Shown here piece by piece: positions 11,833 through 23,550 of a DNA stretch of 64,000 bases (its first letter is position 1; each line of letters starts with the position of its first letter). The stretch is from contig JAJEKV010000548.1 in NCBI GenBank assembly GCA_021234155.1, positions 64,001 through 128,000 of the forward strand, given 5' to 3'. The notes below the pieces were generated by a model. The model saw nothing but the letters and a program-made list of their open reading frames with translations, had not been told where the DNA came from and searched no databases. This DNA comes from Isoetes taiwanensis (lineage: Eukaryota; Streptophyta; Lycopodiopsida; Isoetales; Isoetaceae). The position numbers and the translations under genes were made by a program.

Positions 11833-13213
11833 ATGAGGAAGAAGGCTGACAAAAGGGCAACAAAAAGACTTTGAAGATTAAGCGTCCACACCCTCAAAAG
11901 CGCGCCGGTGACGGAGGAGCCTACCATTTATGAAAACTTTCAAAGCGGTGGTTCATTACCCGGGGGTGCGGGGGCGGAAAGTCTGACACATTGGCGTTTA
12001 CATGCGTGCGTAAAAGTCTTTGGAAGCAAAAGTGCAGAAACCACGAGTTTGTCAACCTTGGGACAATTAAAGAGGTCTCGAGAGGTAGCCGGGACAAGGA
12101 GGTCGGATGGGGAGGCTATCCTTCAAGACCTCCCAAGGGTTCATTGTTGTTGACATCGCCTTCTTTAGAATTGTCGGTGTGCAACCACAAACCTTGTACA
12201 ATTTCTTTTCACACTACCGGACTAAGCGGTTTGACTTCACTAATTAGACGGGTTTGTACTAGTACCGGTGAAGATTTTTCTGTCGGTGAGTCAGGCTTGA
12301 TCGGATGGAGGATCATCACCTTCTCCTAGTAATTCGGGGGGTCATCGGATGGAGGGTTTCAAGATTTGAAGAGGAAGAGCCCCGGTGCAGCCAAAGAAAA
12401 CCTAGCAAGCCAAGAACACTATAGCCAGCTAAGGAACCAAAGGCGGAAGGTCTGCTGACTTGAAGTTCTTTGAAATCGAGGAAGCACAAAAACAAAGGGA
12501 AAAGGAAAAGCTCGGGGTAGCAATAAAAAAAAAGAAAGTTGATAAGACCTCAGAAAGAATGGAGGTAATAAATCTGAAAAATTTGTACAAAGGGGTGATC
12601 TATCTTCTGTAACTTGCATGAATTTGCCCCAAAGAATGAAGGCGGTGAAAGGCCGCCAGGGTTAAATAAAATATATGCCGACCACTTAAGGAACTGAAGG
12701 ATAGAATTAGGAGCAATCCTAAATGCTCATGTGGCGCCAATAGTTGTCCTTGTTGGGGAGCAATGCAACACCCCGGGGACTATGGCGGAGAAAAAAAGCG
12801 GAACACTTACACTCACTCGTCTTGGGGGAAATCATAGCTTTAAGGCAAGAAGGCAGTACGTACAAGGAAAAAAAAAATAACCCCGGTATCTTTCCGATCA
12901 CGGTAATGCGGTCTATTGTGGTCTCACCGACGAAGAAGAAAAAAATCGTTGCCAACACACAACAATGCGTGCGAATACAAATTAAAATGAGCTTTGTCGA
13001 CAAGATCCGGTTCATGCACGGGGGTACATGCTTTTTAAAGAAAAAATATGGAAGACTTGAAGAAACCAGCGTACTCCTTAGAGCTAAAGGAAGCCTGTGA
13101 TTAGAGTCTTGCCTCAAGTATGGCGAGGCTAACAAAGCGGATCCTCATCCGCATGACAAGCTGGTTTCAATTAGCCTTGAGAGATGGCGAGGAAGTAAGT
13201 AACGATTACCAAA
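11833..13213 (+). pseudogene. ParB/sulfiredoxin-like N-terminal part of the methyltransferase gene, outer copy (5' half)
   Basis: The start MRKKADKRATKR at 11833 aligns with MHKKAKKKQHKR of the inner copy. After a poorly conserved, broken stretch the frame gives NAHVAPIVVLVG (about 12730) and then LGGNHSFKARRQ (12821-12856). The spacing of a valine-rich strand and a GGNH motif followed by a basic helix matches the ParB N-terminal/sulfiredoxin-like fold. The same reading (LGGNHAFKARRQ) is kept in the inner copy. The piece ends near GDGE followed by a splice-donor-like gtaag at about 13190, and the inner element sits just downstream at TTAA 13214-13217. Its continuation is at 21422-23550. Several stops and indels are present. 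In bacteria and phages ParB-like domains are often coupled to DNA methylases, which fits the context here. Confidence 0.6.
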
Positions 13214-13217
13214 TTAA
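13214..13217. repeat. Target-site duplication TTAA, left side of inner element
   Basis: TTAA followed by the terminal GCGGGAG. The partner is at 21418-21421 after CTCCCGT. The two flanks rejoin in the outer element's intron-like sequence just after the ParB-like exon. Confidence 0.75.
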
Positions 13218-13220
13218 GCG

Positions 13221-13238
13221 GGAGTGTTGCATCACTCC
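13221..13238. repeat. Subterminal hairpin of the inner element
   Basis: GGAGTGTTGCATCACTCC has 6-bp perfect arms (GGAGTG/CACTCC) immediately inside the terminal TTAAGCG. The outer element has the equivalent GGAGTGATGCAACACTCC at 23933-23950. Only this end carries it; the other end starts ACGGGAGCAAATC. Confidence 0.75.
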
Positions 13239-13550
13239 GTTTCAAAATTCCCTTTAAAAACACCAAGTTTCTAAAATAAGCCTTTTTGATAGTTGTTAAG
13301 AATTTCTAGAGGTTTGCATTTTTTTTCATGCCATTTTGGCCCATTATTAGGCGAAAACTTTGTACTTATGAAACACAAATCATAAAAATAGCAAAATTTA
13401 GGCATAGACTTGAAAGACTAAAAGCATTACAAAAACAAGCACCCGGAATAGAAAGGAAAAAAAAATTACTATGTTTTTAATAAATTATTTTGTACATCAA
13501 TATTGAAGATTCATTGTAATAAATAATGATAATTTTAATATCGCGATAGT

Positions 13551-16500
13551 CAAAGATCTACATCATAGTCCTCCTCATTCTTTTCTTTTGCTCTCGCCAT
13601 CTATAGTCCTTACATTCTATCTGCTCCTTTCTTTGGAGACTTGAGTTTTGTATCCTCCTTGTTCTACGGAATGGTAGCTAAAGCTACTTCTTTAAGCTCT
13701 GCAAAGGTTGCCTCATCGTCTAGTGAATTTTGGAGAATGGAGGTTTGTATCTACGAGGGCGTTAGTTTAGCATGTCGGATGAAGACTTGGCCCCTAACTC
13801 CTGATTTTCATCGGGTAAAGTAGGTAAAGGGCCGAGTCTCATCTTCACAAAATGCCGCGACCTCCTTATCAATATCCACGGCTACGGTTCGCGGCCCTTC
13901 TTAAGTGCACATGCGATAGTAGTACGAGAACCGGAGAAAGCATCAAGTACCCAATCTCACGGGCGAGAACATGTCGGGGAGATGGTTGATGAAGCTTTGT
14001 GGTTTACGGTAGTGATTCTAATCTGCCTTGTGCACGGGTCTACAATTTACGTAAAGCTGCTTTGGAAACTCTAGGGCGTTTGAAAAGTTTTGGCCGGTGG
14101 CGGTGTTAAAAGTGATCCATGGTCCTCTTCCCATCAAAACTCCAATAAGCTACATGAAGGTACTCTACCTTGCGAGCAACCTTGGTCCTCCACCATGGTA
14201 GTTGATGTTAGTTTTGTACCTAGTAAAGCATTTAAAAGTGATATTAGCAAAACAAAGAAAACACTTGAAAACCGGAAGCGGGAAATACTATTAGGAATAC
14301 ACACTCGTAATTAAAAGAAAAGTAATTGTATTACGGAATAAGACTACAGAACAAAGGTTTTCATATCTGCTTTGAACTGGAGAACCAAAGTGATTTTTGA
14401 AAAGCGATTCCACCAAGCGGTGCATGCTCGAATGGAGCGTAACTAAAGCGCCAATGTTTGGCCGTTGAGATCTGCTTGATTCCTTCAATAAAAGCATTAA
14501 ACTCACGAAAATTTGAAGGGCTGGTCGTCGTATCTGCTTTGTCTTTAAGCTTAAACCCATAGGGCGGATCAGCAATAACCAAAGTAAAGTCCGTGGCTTA
14601 ACGATTCAGAGACAAGGTTAGATTGCAATCACCATGAATGATTGAATATAAATTGTTTTGATCAAACATGCGAGAATCTCTCGTAGTCGGATGGTTACGG
14701 CTCAATGATTCTTCAAATTTAACGACCTCTCTTCGTCTTTGTTCTAACCAAATTCATAAAAAGCCCTCGGGTAGGTCTTTATTTTTCTTTTTGCTCTAAA
14801 AAAACAAAACAACAAGCATCAAGAGATCGTTTTGCGAGAGAGAAGGAATTCTAAGTGTAATTACCCGACCCTCAAAATTTGGTGAATATTGGACAATGAC
14901 TTTCGTCGGATGTGGCAATTGGGTAGAGTTCCTTGCACCTTTCCCATGTGTCGGCGTTTATTTGCTCCATCAAACATGTTTGACATGTTATGGCGTTTTT
15001 GGTTGCAAGGCGTTAAGGAAACAATGAGTTTAAGCGAAAGAATGAAGGCAGCGTAAAAGAAAAACAAATACAAGTCAAGCTATTTGTATTACGGAATACA
15101 AGGGGTTAACTTGTGATGCTACCGAGGAAACAATATGCGAGAAAATAGTTCTACTACAGGGACAAACACATTGCTTCTCTAAAGGGCGCATCGTATTCAG
15201 AATACCGGGGCCAACATTCGGAGGAGCAATGTGTATTCGAATACACATGCCTTCCTTCAGACGGGCAATGTGTATTAGAACTAATGCCTTTCTAGAGACA
15301 AGCAATGTGTATTAGGAATACACATTGCGATGTAAAGGAAGGCATGTGTGAAATACACTAGCCATATATGTTTTTGGGAATCTAACATGCAATAACTAAT
15401 GTTTGTGTCGAGAGAACTTACTTGTGTAATTCCTTTGACATTTCTTCTAGGCTAAACTCCTTATCAACAACTTTTGGAGAAGCTGCTTTCGAGAAGCTCG
15501 TGTGTCGGAGCCCCTGCATTTCTTGCCAGCGGTAATGGTCATTTCTTTTTTGGGTGCGTCGAGCTTTTTTTTTATTTTGTCTCCTTTCCCTTGCTCTTTA
15601 ACTCCCCTCATTTCGAACATTGTAAAATCTCGGTCACAGGTTCCCAAATCTGTTCAAGAAGATTCCGCGTTAAATAGTTGATTTGCTATTGCGGAATACA
15701 TTTTGTGCTTACCTTGCCATCTCTAAAAGCTAAGCTGGAACCGGTTAGCCGTGGTAATGAGAGGCGCCTTTTGTTGGCCTCGTCATATTCGGCGACATTC
15801 AATGGGCGCCTCTTAAGCTCCAAGGAAAATCTTTGGCTTCCGAGGTCCTCAGGTACTTTTCCTTGAATATTGCGTACTCCACATTGCATGAACGGATCTT
15901 GTCGGCCGGCTCATCTTTAGTTTATATTAGATTTGTCGGCATTGTGGGTGTTGGCAGCGATTTTAAACTTCTTCATCGGTAAGACCACGGTGAAGCGGTA
16001 TGAGGAGGGGCGAGAGAGGTACCTCGGGTTCTTCTTCTCTTTATAAAGTTGCCTTCTTGCCTTAAAGGCGTGATTGCCTCCCAAGGCGTAGTGAGTGTAG
16101 GTCTCTGCGTTTTTCTGTCATAGTCTTGGGGGTTTTGCACTCTTCCTGTCAACAAGGACAACTATTGGGGCCACATGAGCATTTGGATTGCTCCTTATTA
16201 CGTCTTCGGGTTCCTTAAGTGATCGGGCATAAATTTTGCGAACCTGAAGTGGCCTTTCACCGACTTCATTTTTTGATTGGAAGCTTCATTGAAGTATTGG
16301 CGGCAAGTAAATTACACCTTGCACAAAACATGCGGGTTAATCTCTTCCATCTTTTCATTTGTCTTGTCAACTTTTTTTTTCCTTAATTGCAACACAGGGT
16401 GCTTTACCCTTCCCCTTCTTCTTCTTAGGTTCCGGAAATATCCTCTGCTTTGCAATTAAGGCCGTCTACGCTTTTTTAGGCTCTTTAGCGACAGCTGTTT

Positions 16501-17088
16501 CCCTTGGCGCTTCTTTGGTGGTGGTGGCCGGTGGCCTTTTAGCCCGGTGTGATGGACTCAGTTGTGATGAGGCTGCTTTCGGGCTCGGTTGCTCATCCTC
16601 TTCCCTTGTGATGACTTCATTTGTAGGGAAAGTCTTCGGCTCGTTTGCTTCAAACATAGTTGATGATGGCGCAGGCGATCTCTTAACGATGTAGTGAGCA
16701 ACATCTTGGCAATGAAGGGGCGAGGATTTACTTTCACCACTCTAAAATAGGATTCATCAACATGAATAAAGCCTTGGGATGTGCTGAAGCGGCCAGTCTC
16801 CCTGTTGGTGGGACTCCCCGGCTACTTCACTCACCGAATTTGGATGGTGCCCATGCAAACAAATTCCCTCTCATCGTACCTTTTTGCTCCGGCCTCAGAG
16901 CGGACACATGTAGGAAAGTAAGTGTCTTTGTACTTTCGAAGTACCCTAGTAAAAAAACCATTGAGTTTGTAAGTTTTAAGTAGATGGCGGTATGAGATGT
17001 CTCCTCAACCCTTCTACGTGGGTGCGGTTTTTTGGTTTGGGATTTTAACGGTCCTCTTGTGTTGTTTCTTCTTTGCCTTCTTATGCAT
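13551..17088 (-). pseudogene. ParB-like domain plus beta-class N6-adenine/N4-cytosine methyltransferase, inner copy
   Basis: The minus-strand start at 17088 (MHKKAKKKQHKR) is followed by a lysine/proline-rich linker (about 16660-16470). Next come NPNAHVAPIVVLVD and LGGNHAFKARRQ (about 16190-16060), the ParB/sulfiredoxin-like part. A donor-like gtaagc at about 15715 and the palindrome array at 15190-15360 suggest introns. The methyltransferase half begins near 14660 (FDQNNLYSIIHGD) and has motif IV VIADPPYGFKL at 14580-14550, a putative target-recognition stretch (AKHWRFSYAPFEHAPLGGIAFQKSLWF without the helix signals of known TRDs), and motif I LDAFSGSRTTIACALK at about 13960-13905. It ends near EEDYDVDL at 13551. 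The order DPPY before FSGS defines the beta class (CcrM-like). DPPY usually methylates adenine N6. Frameshifts make this copy non-functional as read. The substrate in the plant is unknown. Confidence 0.7.
15190..15360. repeat. Palindrome array B (inner element), inside the methyltransferase gene
   Basis: About four units of GTGTATT..GAATACAC lie between the ParB-like and methyltransferase parts, probably in an intron. The flanks here are GCAAT on the left and ATTGC on the right (clearest at 15302-15329), unlike the GGGCAAA/TTTGCCC of array A. Self-complementarity is kept although the flank sequence has changed. Confidence 0.75.
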
Positions 17089-17874
17089 TGCAAATTATTG
17101 TGTAAAACGATCTTGTTAGAAAGCGGTGGCAAAAACTATTCGAATACAAAATGTCTTGCGAAAAAGGAAAAACAAAAGGGCAAAAGAGGACAAAATGCCA
17201 AAACAACGCGCAATCTTGACAAAAAACAGGTCTAAACAAGTTTAAAAGGAAAAACACCTAAAGTCACTACAAAAATCGCGAAAAAACAACCTTACAAAAA
17301 GAATACACCCGGCCTTTGAGGGAAGGCGAAAGTGTATTTAGACTCTACTATCCCTTTCAAAGGCGAAGTGTATTCTGGAATACGCTTGCGCCTTCCCTCG
17401 AAGCGAAAGTGTATTACGGAATACACTTACGCCTTCCCTCTCGAAAGCGAAAGTGTATTCAGAATACCAGCCTTCGAAAAAGCGTAAGTGTATTACAAAA
17501 TAAGAATAAGCGAACACACAAATGATTGTACCTTGTACTTTCTTACTCACCTCTCCATGTTTTCTCTATGAGTATCGAATCTGACTCGAATATTATATTA
17601 GATATTTCGGCGACTTCATTCACATAGGCTGGAATCACATGGCCATAGCCAAAATTTCCTTTTAAAGGTGTCCATCCGTCTTGCTTTCGTTTTCTATGTG
17701 AAGTGGAATACGTTTGGCCTTCTTGTTACGCTCTAGTGTAGGGAATAGCTTTTAGTTTGCCTTTAAACTTAATTGTTGCGGGAAGTTCTACTTGTAGTAG
17801 GCGGGCTTGTGATACGGAATAAGAAAAGCTGCGATGAAACATTATCTAAACTCTGCTTGTTTTGCAGTTCTTAA
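17089..17874. promoter_or_regulatory. Divergent intergenic region of the inner element
   Basis: The mirror image of 10868-11832. It separates the leftward ParB-like/methyltransferase start from the rightward DUF7869-type start and holds palindrome array A' at 17302-17500. The rest is AT-rich with no recognisable gene. Confidence 0.4.
17302..17500. repeat. Palindrome array A' (inner element)
   Basis: Five to six units built on GTGTATT..GGAATACAC, in the same position between divergent genes as array A. Several are flanked by GCGAAA on the left and TTCGC- or TACGCC-like bases on the right. Some units are damaged (GTGTATTTAGACTC near 17333). Confidence 0.75.
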
Positions 17875-20800
17875 GATGACAAACAGCCGTCAACAAACTT
17901 CCACCACCTTTCGTTGTCTCAAGCTCGTGCGGTTACGAGGACTGCGCTTGGGACCAACGTCGTTCTTCGAAGGCAGGCATTCTCAGGCTCCTACCTACGC
18001 TTCATCGTTCTTGCTTCACCGAAGACACCGCAGGAGTCCGGCCGTAACGGACTTCCACCACCCTTCCAGCCGTCACCAAGTCCACGTAGGCGGCCTGCGG
18101 CATCTCCTTCCAAAAGAATCACCACTAGTTGGGCGGGCTGCCACCACCCTTTGTTCCATCCGGGACTGCGGAAGCTCCACAACAAAGGGTGCTCAAGAAC
18201 AAGCTACCCCCCTTTTGTAGTTTAGCCTCCGCCGTTGCAAACATACAAGGAACCGCGAAAAAACACGGAAGGCTGTGAGATTCACTACAATTTCTCTCAC
18301 GGGACTTCACTACAAATGAGGGCCGAAGCTCCGGCATGCACTCCTCTTCACACAACAAGGGTTGTGACACATGGATTCTGAGAATTCGGTCCGCTCTAAA
18401 GGAGATGTTTGCAAGAACTCCTTTTCAAGATGGTACAAAAGCGGTGATGCCACAACCTCTTATGGGCCATCACCACCCTTTAACAACTTTGTACCCCAGC
18501 CTATTAGGGAACAACTTCCGTGGTCCGTTTTTTTCCTCTACAAGCACACCACTTTCGGGGACGAGAGGAAGTCACCCCGAGTAGAAGTTTCATGGGAAGA
18601 TGAAGACACCAACGAGGAACAAAGAGATTACATGTTCTCAAGCCAATCTTCAAAGAAATTCAAGGTGGATTTTGGTTTGAGGGCTTGCTCCTCTGCCAAA
18701 AGAAGAAATCTTATGGATGAGCAGAAAATGAGGAGACTTTTGAGAACTAAATGCTGCTCATTGGGTTGCATCAACAAATTTAACATGGCTAAATTACGGC
18801 GGTTAGAGACAACTCTGAGTTCCATGACATTGGCGGACGAGAATGCCTACTTAGCTTATCATGTAAGACCGGACCGCAACACCTTCTTGCACTACATTAA
18901 CCGTCAAAAAGTTTGCGAAATATTTTATGGTTGTCCCACCGTTTAGGGTCCACAAGAATGTCTAGAATACACAAAAGGCGGACAAAAATCCGCAATCGAT
19001 GATCATTGTGGACCAAGAAGAGTTGTAACCATGCATGCCCTTCTTCTTTGTGTCATGGATGGAGAAATATTTTAGAAACATGTGAGAAGCTACCTACTTG
19101 ACAACATGTATCATTTAGCGATAACATCACCAAAAAGATGTTTTTAATGAGTACAAAAGACTTGCACTTTCGGCTTCGGCACATCTCTTACTCACACTTC
19201 ACCGGTGTGGAAAAGTGAATTAGGTCTTGTGAAAATTCCTAGAAAACATAGAATATACGTTTGCTTTCGAGGTGTGCGAGAATTAAAGAGTCAGCGAGAA
19301 CTGCAAAAAGCAGGAGGTCGAAAGAAGTAAGTTCATGTTCTCCAATCTCTCACTTGTTTTGAGAAAATGCTTTGACCTGATTTCTTCTCTGGATATTATT
19401 ACAGCGAGAACCTTGCGGACATAAGTGAACAACAAGCGTGAGAGAGAGAAGAAAGCTTGCCAAGCATAGAAAAAAAGCTCTTGAGCGTCCTTTGCAATAC
19501 ATATGCATTTGTGATTGATGGAATGGACCAAAAAAAAACAACTCTACCACATTTCTTGAACATTCCTAAAGATGTGCGGAGGAATGTTTTGTTGGAGTCC
19601 ACCTTTGTAGGAGCTATGGTCTTCAAAGGAAGTCTAAGGTGCAAAGTTTTTGGCGTATCAAACTTGCATGGTGACCCGAACCTCACAATTACAATTCTTA
19701 ACAAGGTCTGTGCGAGCAAAGCAATTACCACGGTGCTTTATCGCAACGAGCAATACTACAAGGGAGAACAAGAATCAAACACTCTTTGCGTCTTTGTGCC
19801 ATGTTAGTGGAGCTAGGGATCTTTAGAAAAGTGAAGCTTCGGTTTCTTACTTGTAGGCCACACTCATGATCAGATTGACCAAATGTTATTGATTTTTAAA
19901 TGCGCCTTAGAAGGAAGAAGGCTTTTGTCTTCCTTCTTTAGTTCGAATTATTGAAGATTCTTACACTCCTACTCCGGTGTGGTCGATCTTCTTAACTTTG
20001 CTGATTTGGAGAGAGTTTGTTTTCTCTCAGCGTTCAAGCGAGAGAACAAAATTTGTGAACAAGTTGAATGATCTCACCTTTCAACATCATATCAAGTTCT
20101 ACTTGAAGGATGGCCAAAAGCTTCTTCTGAGGGGAAGAAGTATACCACAACTAGAATTTGGAGTCGCCGGAGGATGCAGCTTCCTTAAATATATTCGGAC
20201 ACTTCCTTCATAGAGCGTCTTTGAGCAACTTCCTCTCAAAAATCCTAAAGGAGTCCAAAGCGGAAGAAAAGTACCCCGAGTCATCCTTAAAAGCCATTGA
20301 AAATGGAATTTCCTCGGGCTTTAAGTACTTCTTAGAAGAAGATCGGATGTGGTGGGTAATTTCTTTCTCGAGCGAAAATTGTTGTACAAAATATAGCTCT
20401 AAGGCGGTTGCAAGAACCATTTCAATGGCCTAACACCTTCCATCAACCCGGCCAAAGCGAGGTCAAGCGGTGCTACATTTGCACTGAAGTAGAAGGCGAG
20501 GAGGGAGGAGTCATGTACCTCGGACCAAGGCGCGAGGAATGAGCCCCAAGGTAATATCCGCGAAATTACCAAAGGTATGCTAATTGCTCTTCGGCGGGGA
20601 GGATGACAAAGGTCGGCGGATTGGATAGCAAAAGTGCTTGACCGCGGTCAAGGAGGAAGGCTTAGTCACTAAACTCAAGATTCATTGGCTTGCAACTGCC
20701 TTTCGAGAAAATGCTTTTGAAGGTAGATATGAGTTAGAAATGAGAAGCCAAGGAAAAGGGAGAAAAGTCAAGAAGGTGGGTTGTAGGGGCGGTGAACCTT

Positions 20801-20997
20801 AATGGCGTGACTATATTGTGCTATGATTTTAAATTGAAATCGACAATCGTCTACGCATGGAAGACTATCAATTTGCTTAAAAAGCATAATTATGAAGAAG
20901 ATGATGAAGAAGGTGGTGACAATGCTTCGCAGATGTTGATAGTGATGAGGAAGATAACTCAAGCACTTCCTCGGTGGTGATGAAAAAGTGAAGGTGA
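17875..20997 (+). pseudogene. DUF7869-type transposase candidate, inner copy
   Basis: The proposed start at 17875 aligns with the outer copy. Within the first 400 bases LPPPFV-type repeats are visible in shifting frames. An undamaged stretch at 18371-18946 holds the cysteine region (LLRTKCCSLGCINKF, about 18740-18785) and the conserved MTLADENAYLAYHVR block. Later pieces give MDQKKTTLPHFLNIPKDV (19522), TTRENKNQTLF (19750) and, in another frame, the GHTHDQID segment at 19856-19886. The BAH-like part (..VTKLKIHWLAT.., about 20660) and an acidic tail ending near 20997 complete it. The family is described as DUF7869, with an RNase-H-like catalytic core proposed from the DN/NKN and GHTHxxxD motifs. 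This copy is frame-broken and has lost the LDN before TTRENKN. Confidence 0.7.
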
Positions 20998-21421
20998 TGG
21001 CGATGGCATAAATGAACATGAGGGCGTCTGGATCCCTCTCTCATCCTCCTCACACTTTTGCACATAAGCGAGTCTTAGAAAAAAGGCGTAAATTTTGATG
21101 TGAATATGAAGATTCTATCTTCAAATTTTGAGAATACTCGGTTTCAATTCTGGACTTACTTCAATTTTTTGTTAAATATTTTATCCTCTGAAATTAGAGT
21201 TTCTCTCTTAAAACATACTTTAAGAACATTCTTTTTGCTAAGAAAAGTGACACTTTAAAAGTCAATTCGCCGTTGCAAAAAAAAATTTAGTCATTTGGGG
21301 GTCAAAATAAATTTCATGCATCTTTTTTTTTTTTAACCTCATTTTACCCCTTTTTTGTAAAAAAAGGGAATCTTTGGGGAATATTCCTTTGCTCTCGTTT
21401 CAATGATTTGCTCCCGTTTAA

Positions 21422-23550
21422 TACGCAACTTTGTTAAGTGTCTTTTGTGATACGGAATAACTTTCTTGCCCCTCGTGACCTCGTTTAAAAGCATGCGGAT
21501 ATAGGACCTACAAAGCGAGATATTTACCATGTTGGCGTGGTGAATTGAAAAGTAAAGGGAAGGTCTCGAGAAAAAAAAAAAGGTTCGATGTCCCAAAAAG
21601 CGAAATGGCGATACTTGATGTGGAGAGAAATCACGAGGGGCTTTACTGATATGGACATACTAGAAGGCTCTTGAGAAGGTAGTAGACAAAGAATTTACTC
21701 TAGAAGAAATGTCCAAGGAATGCACGAGGTAAAATGAGAGAACTTTCGTTTTAGGTTTCTTTCCTTAGCACTAAGCATATTCGAATCTGATGAGATCCGA
21801 GAACACACCACGGATTCTCGCGAGTAGTCTAGAGTGTATTCGAGAATACACATCCACTTACAAGCGAAGCAAAAAGTGTATTCGGAATACATACACTTAC
21901 GCTAAAAACAAAAAGTGTATTAGGAATACACTTTTTGCTTTAAATCAGAAACAAAAAAGTGTATTCCGGAATACACTTTTGCCGGCTATGCGGATGTGTG
22001 TAATACCTTTTGCCTTTCATGAGTCAAATGTGTATTAGGAATACAATTTGGTTTCCTCTTCTTGGTCTTTTAGTTTTCAGGAAGCGAAGTCTTATTTTGT
22101 TTCCTTGTCGTTGACTTCGACCAAAAAATGTTATTACGTGCCAAAAGCGTGTTTGATGGAGCGGTGAGCGTGGGCCGGTGGGGAGAAGTCTTGCAGAGAA
22201 GGCTCTATCCCATTGCTATATCCGGAAGCGTATTATTCAATCGCTCCAAATTTTGAGGACTGAATTTAGATGCGTCGTTTTCTTGTTTTAAAGTTTTCCG
22301 TTTGTGTTGCATGAAGGCGACTTTAATCATTAGCAGGCAAGAAGAAGAACAAGGACACGCGGAAGGTTTATGCACGTCGAACAGCCCGGAGAAGAGAGGA
22401 CCTAGCGGACGGTGTTGTAGATCTTTGAGCCGTCCAGACGAGAGGTTTTCTATGTTCGATCAAAATAATTTTTATTCTATCGTTCATGGGGGCACTAAGT
22501 TGCGAGGCGTTATAAAGCCACAAGATTTTACATTGGTCATAGCAGGACTTGCCATATGGTTTCAAAGCTGAAGGATAGCCGCTCTGACGATCGCCGCCTT
22601 TCAAAACTCAGAATTCAATGCTTTTCGTCGATGGAATTAAGCGGTTACCCGATAAAAAACTTGGCGTCTTGTTGTGTTCCATTCAAGCATTATGAGAGGC
22701 GGCCTTGTGGAAGCTACTTTCAAGAACCGCCCGGTTCCCTATTGTAAAGCGGTTATGAAAACATGGTCTGGTGAGTCCTTGAATCAAAAAGTCACGGTTC
22801 ATGTGTTCTTTCTTTCAAGTTTTTTTTCATGGTTGCAATTGTACAACGTCCGGGGTGATACGGAATACATACTTACTATTACGGAATACGATCTTGCGGT
22901 ACAAAACTAATATTAACTACCATGGTGGAGGACCAGGGCTCTTTGAGCAAGGTTGAGTATCTCCATGTAGCTTCTTTGGAGTTTTCGGCGGGAGGCGTAC
23001 CATGGGCACTTCAACTTCTTGCAACTGCCGGATTTTTTCTAATGTCCTAGAGTTCAGCCGATTATTCTGAAGCTCCGGGACCCAAGTGCACAAAGGCGAG
23101 AATTGTAAATCATTATCCGGAAGCCACGAAGCTAATCAACCATATGCGGACATGTTCTCACGTCGAGGAGATTGGGTCCTTGATGCTTTCTCGGCTCACA
23201 GTACAACAATAGCATGTGCACTTAAAAGGGCAAAATTGTGTTTTGTTGACATTGATAAAGAGGCATGGACTTCATCAAGATGAGGGTTATGCGCTCTACC
23301 AACTCTACCGGATGAAAATCAAGAGTTGGAGCTAAATCATCATCAGATTTTGCCAAGATGACATCCTCACGAATCTGACCTCCTTTACAAGCTCTCTGGA
23401 AGATGAAGCTACCTTTCGGAGCTCAAAGTAGCTCTAGCTACTATTCTGAAGAGCTGTTGACACCGGCAAAGATAAAGCGTGCCAAAGGAGCAAAGCGAAG
23501 AGATAGAAAAAGGTGGGACGAGCAAACCACACTTTGAGGACTTGATTTAG
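21422..23550 (+). pseudogene. Methyltransferase part of the ParB-like/methyltransferase gene, outer copy (3' half)
   Basis: This continues the gene begun at 11833. A short exon near 21690 reads VVDKEFTLEEMSKECT. Palindrome array B' follows, then FDQNNFYSIVHGG (22452) and the motif IV position at about 22545, where the inner DPPYGF reads degraded GLAIWF. The block equivalent to the inner APFEHAPLGG region is at 22675-22740. Motif I is well kept at 23164-23225 (GDWVLDAFSAHSTTIACALKR) and runs on to LCFVDIDKE. The tail is basic (AKIKRAKGAKRRDRKR) and ends at about 23550. DPPY in the inner copy and DAFS..TT here support a beta-class amino-methyltransferase. Loss of DPPY and the change of the motif I glycine mean this copy would not be active. 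Confidence 0.65.
21832..22048. repeat. Palindrome array B' (outer element)
   Basis: Five units, including GTGTATTAGGAATACAC and GTGTATTCCGGAATACAC. Here the flanks are runs of A on the left and T on the right (AAAAA/TTTTT at 21917-21944 and 21955-21980). Position matches array B of the inner copy. Confidence 0.8.

Larger units (their letters stand above)
13218..21417 (-). mobile_element. Inner TTAA-flanked DUF7869/methyltransferase transposon, 8.2 kb
   Basis: An apparently complete element of 8200 bp, inserted inverted into the outer copy. Ends: GCGGGAG after TTAA at 13214, and CTCCCGT before TTAA at 21418. One end has the subterminal hairpin GGAGTGTTGCATCACTCC. Gene content mirrors the outer copy in reverse: ParB-like/methyltransferase on the minus strand (17088-13551) and DUF7869-type on the plus strand (17875-20997), with palindrome arrays at 15190-15360 and 17302-17500. 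I recognise no reverse transcriptase, DDE transposase of a known superfamily, tyrosine recombinase or polymerase B in it. Confidence 0.85.

Noticed and set aside
13551-17088. Bacterial contamination as source of the methyltransferase
   Set aside because: It sits inside plant retroelement sequence in two nested copies with splice-like sites, and its neighbours are eukaryotic.
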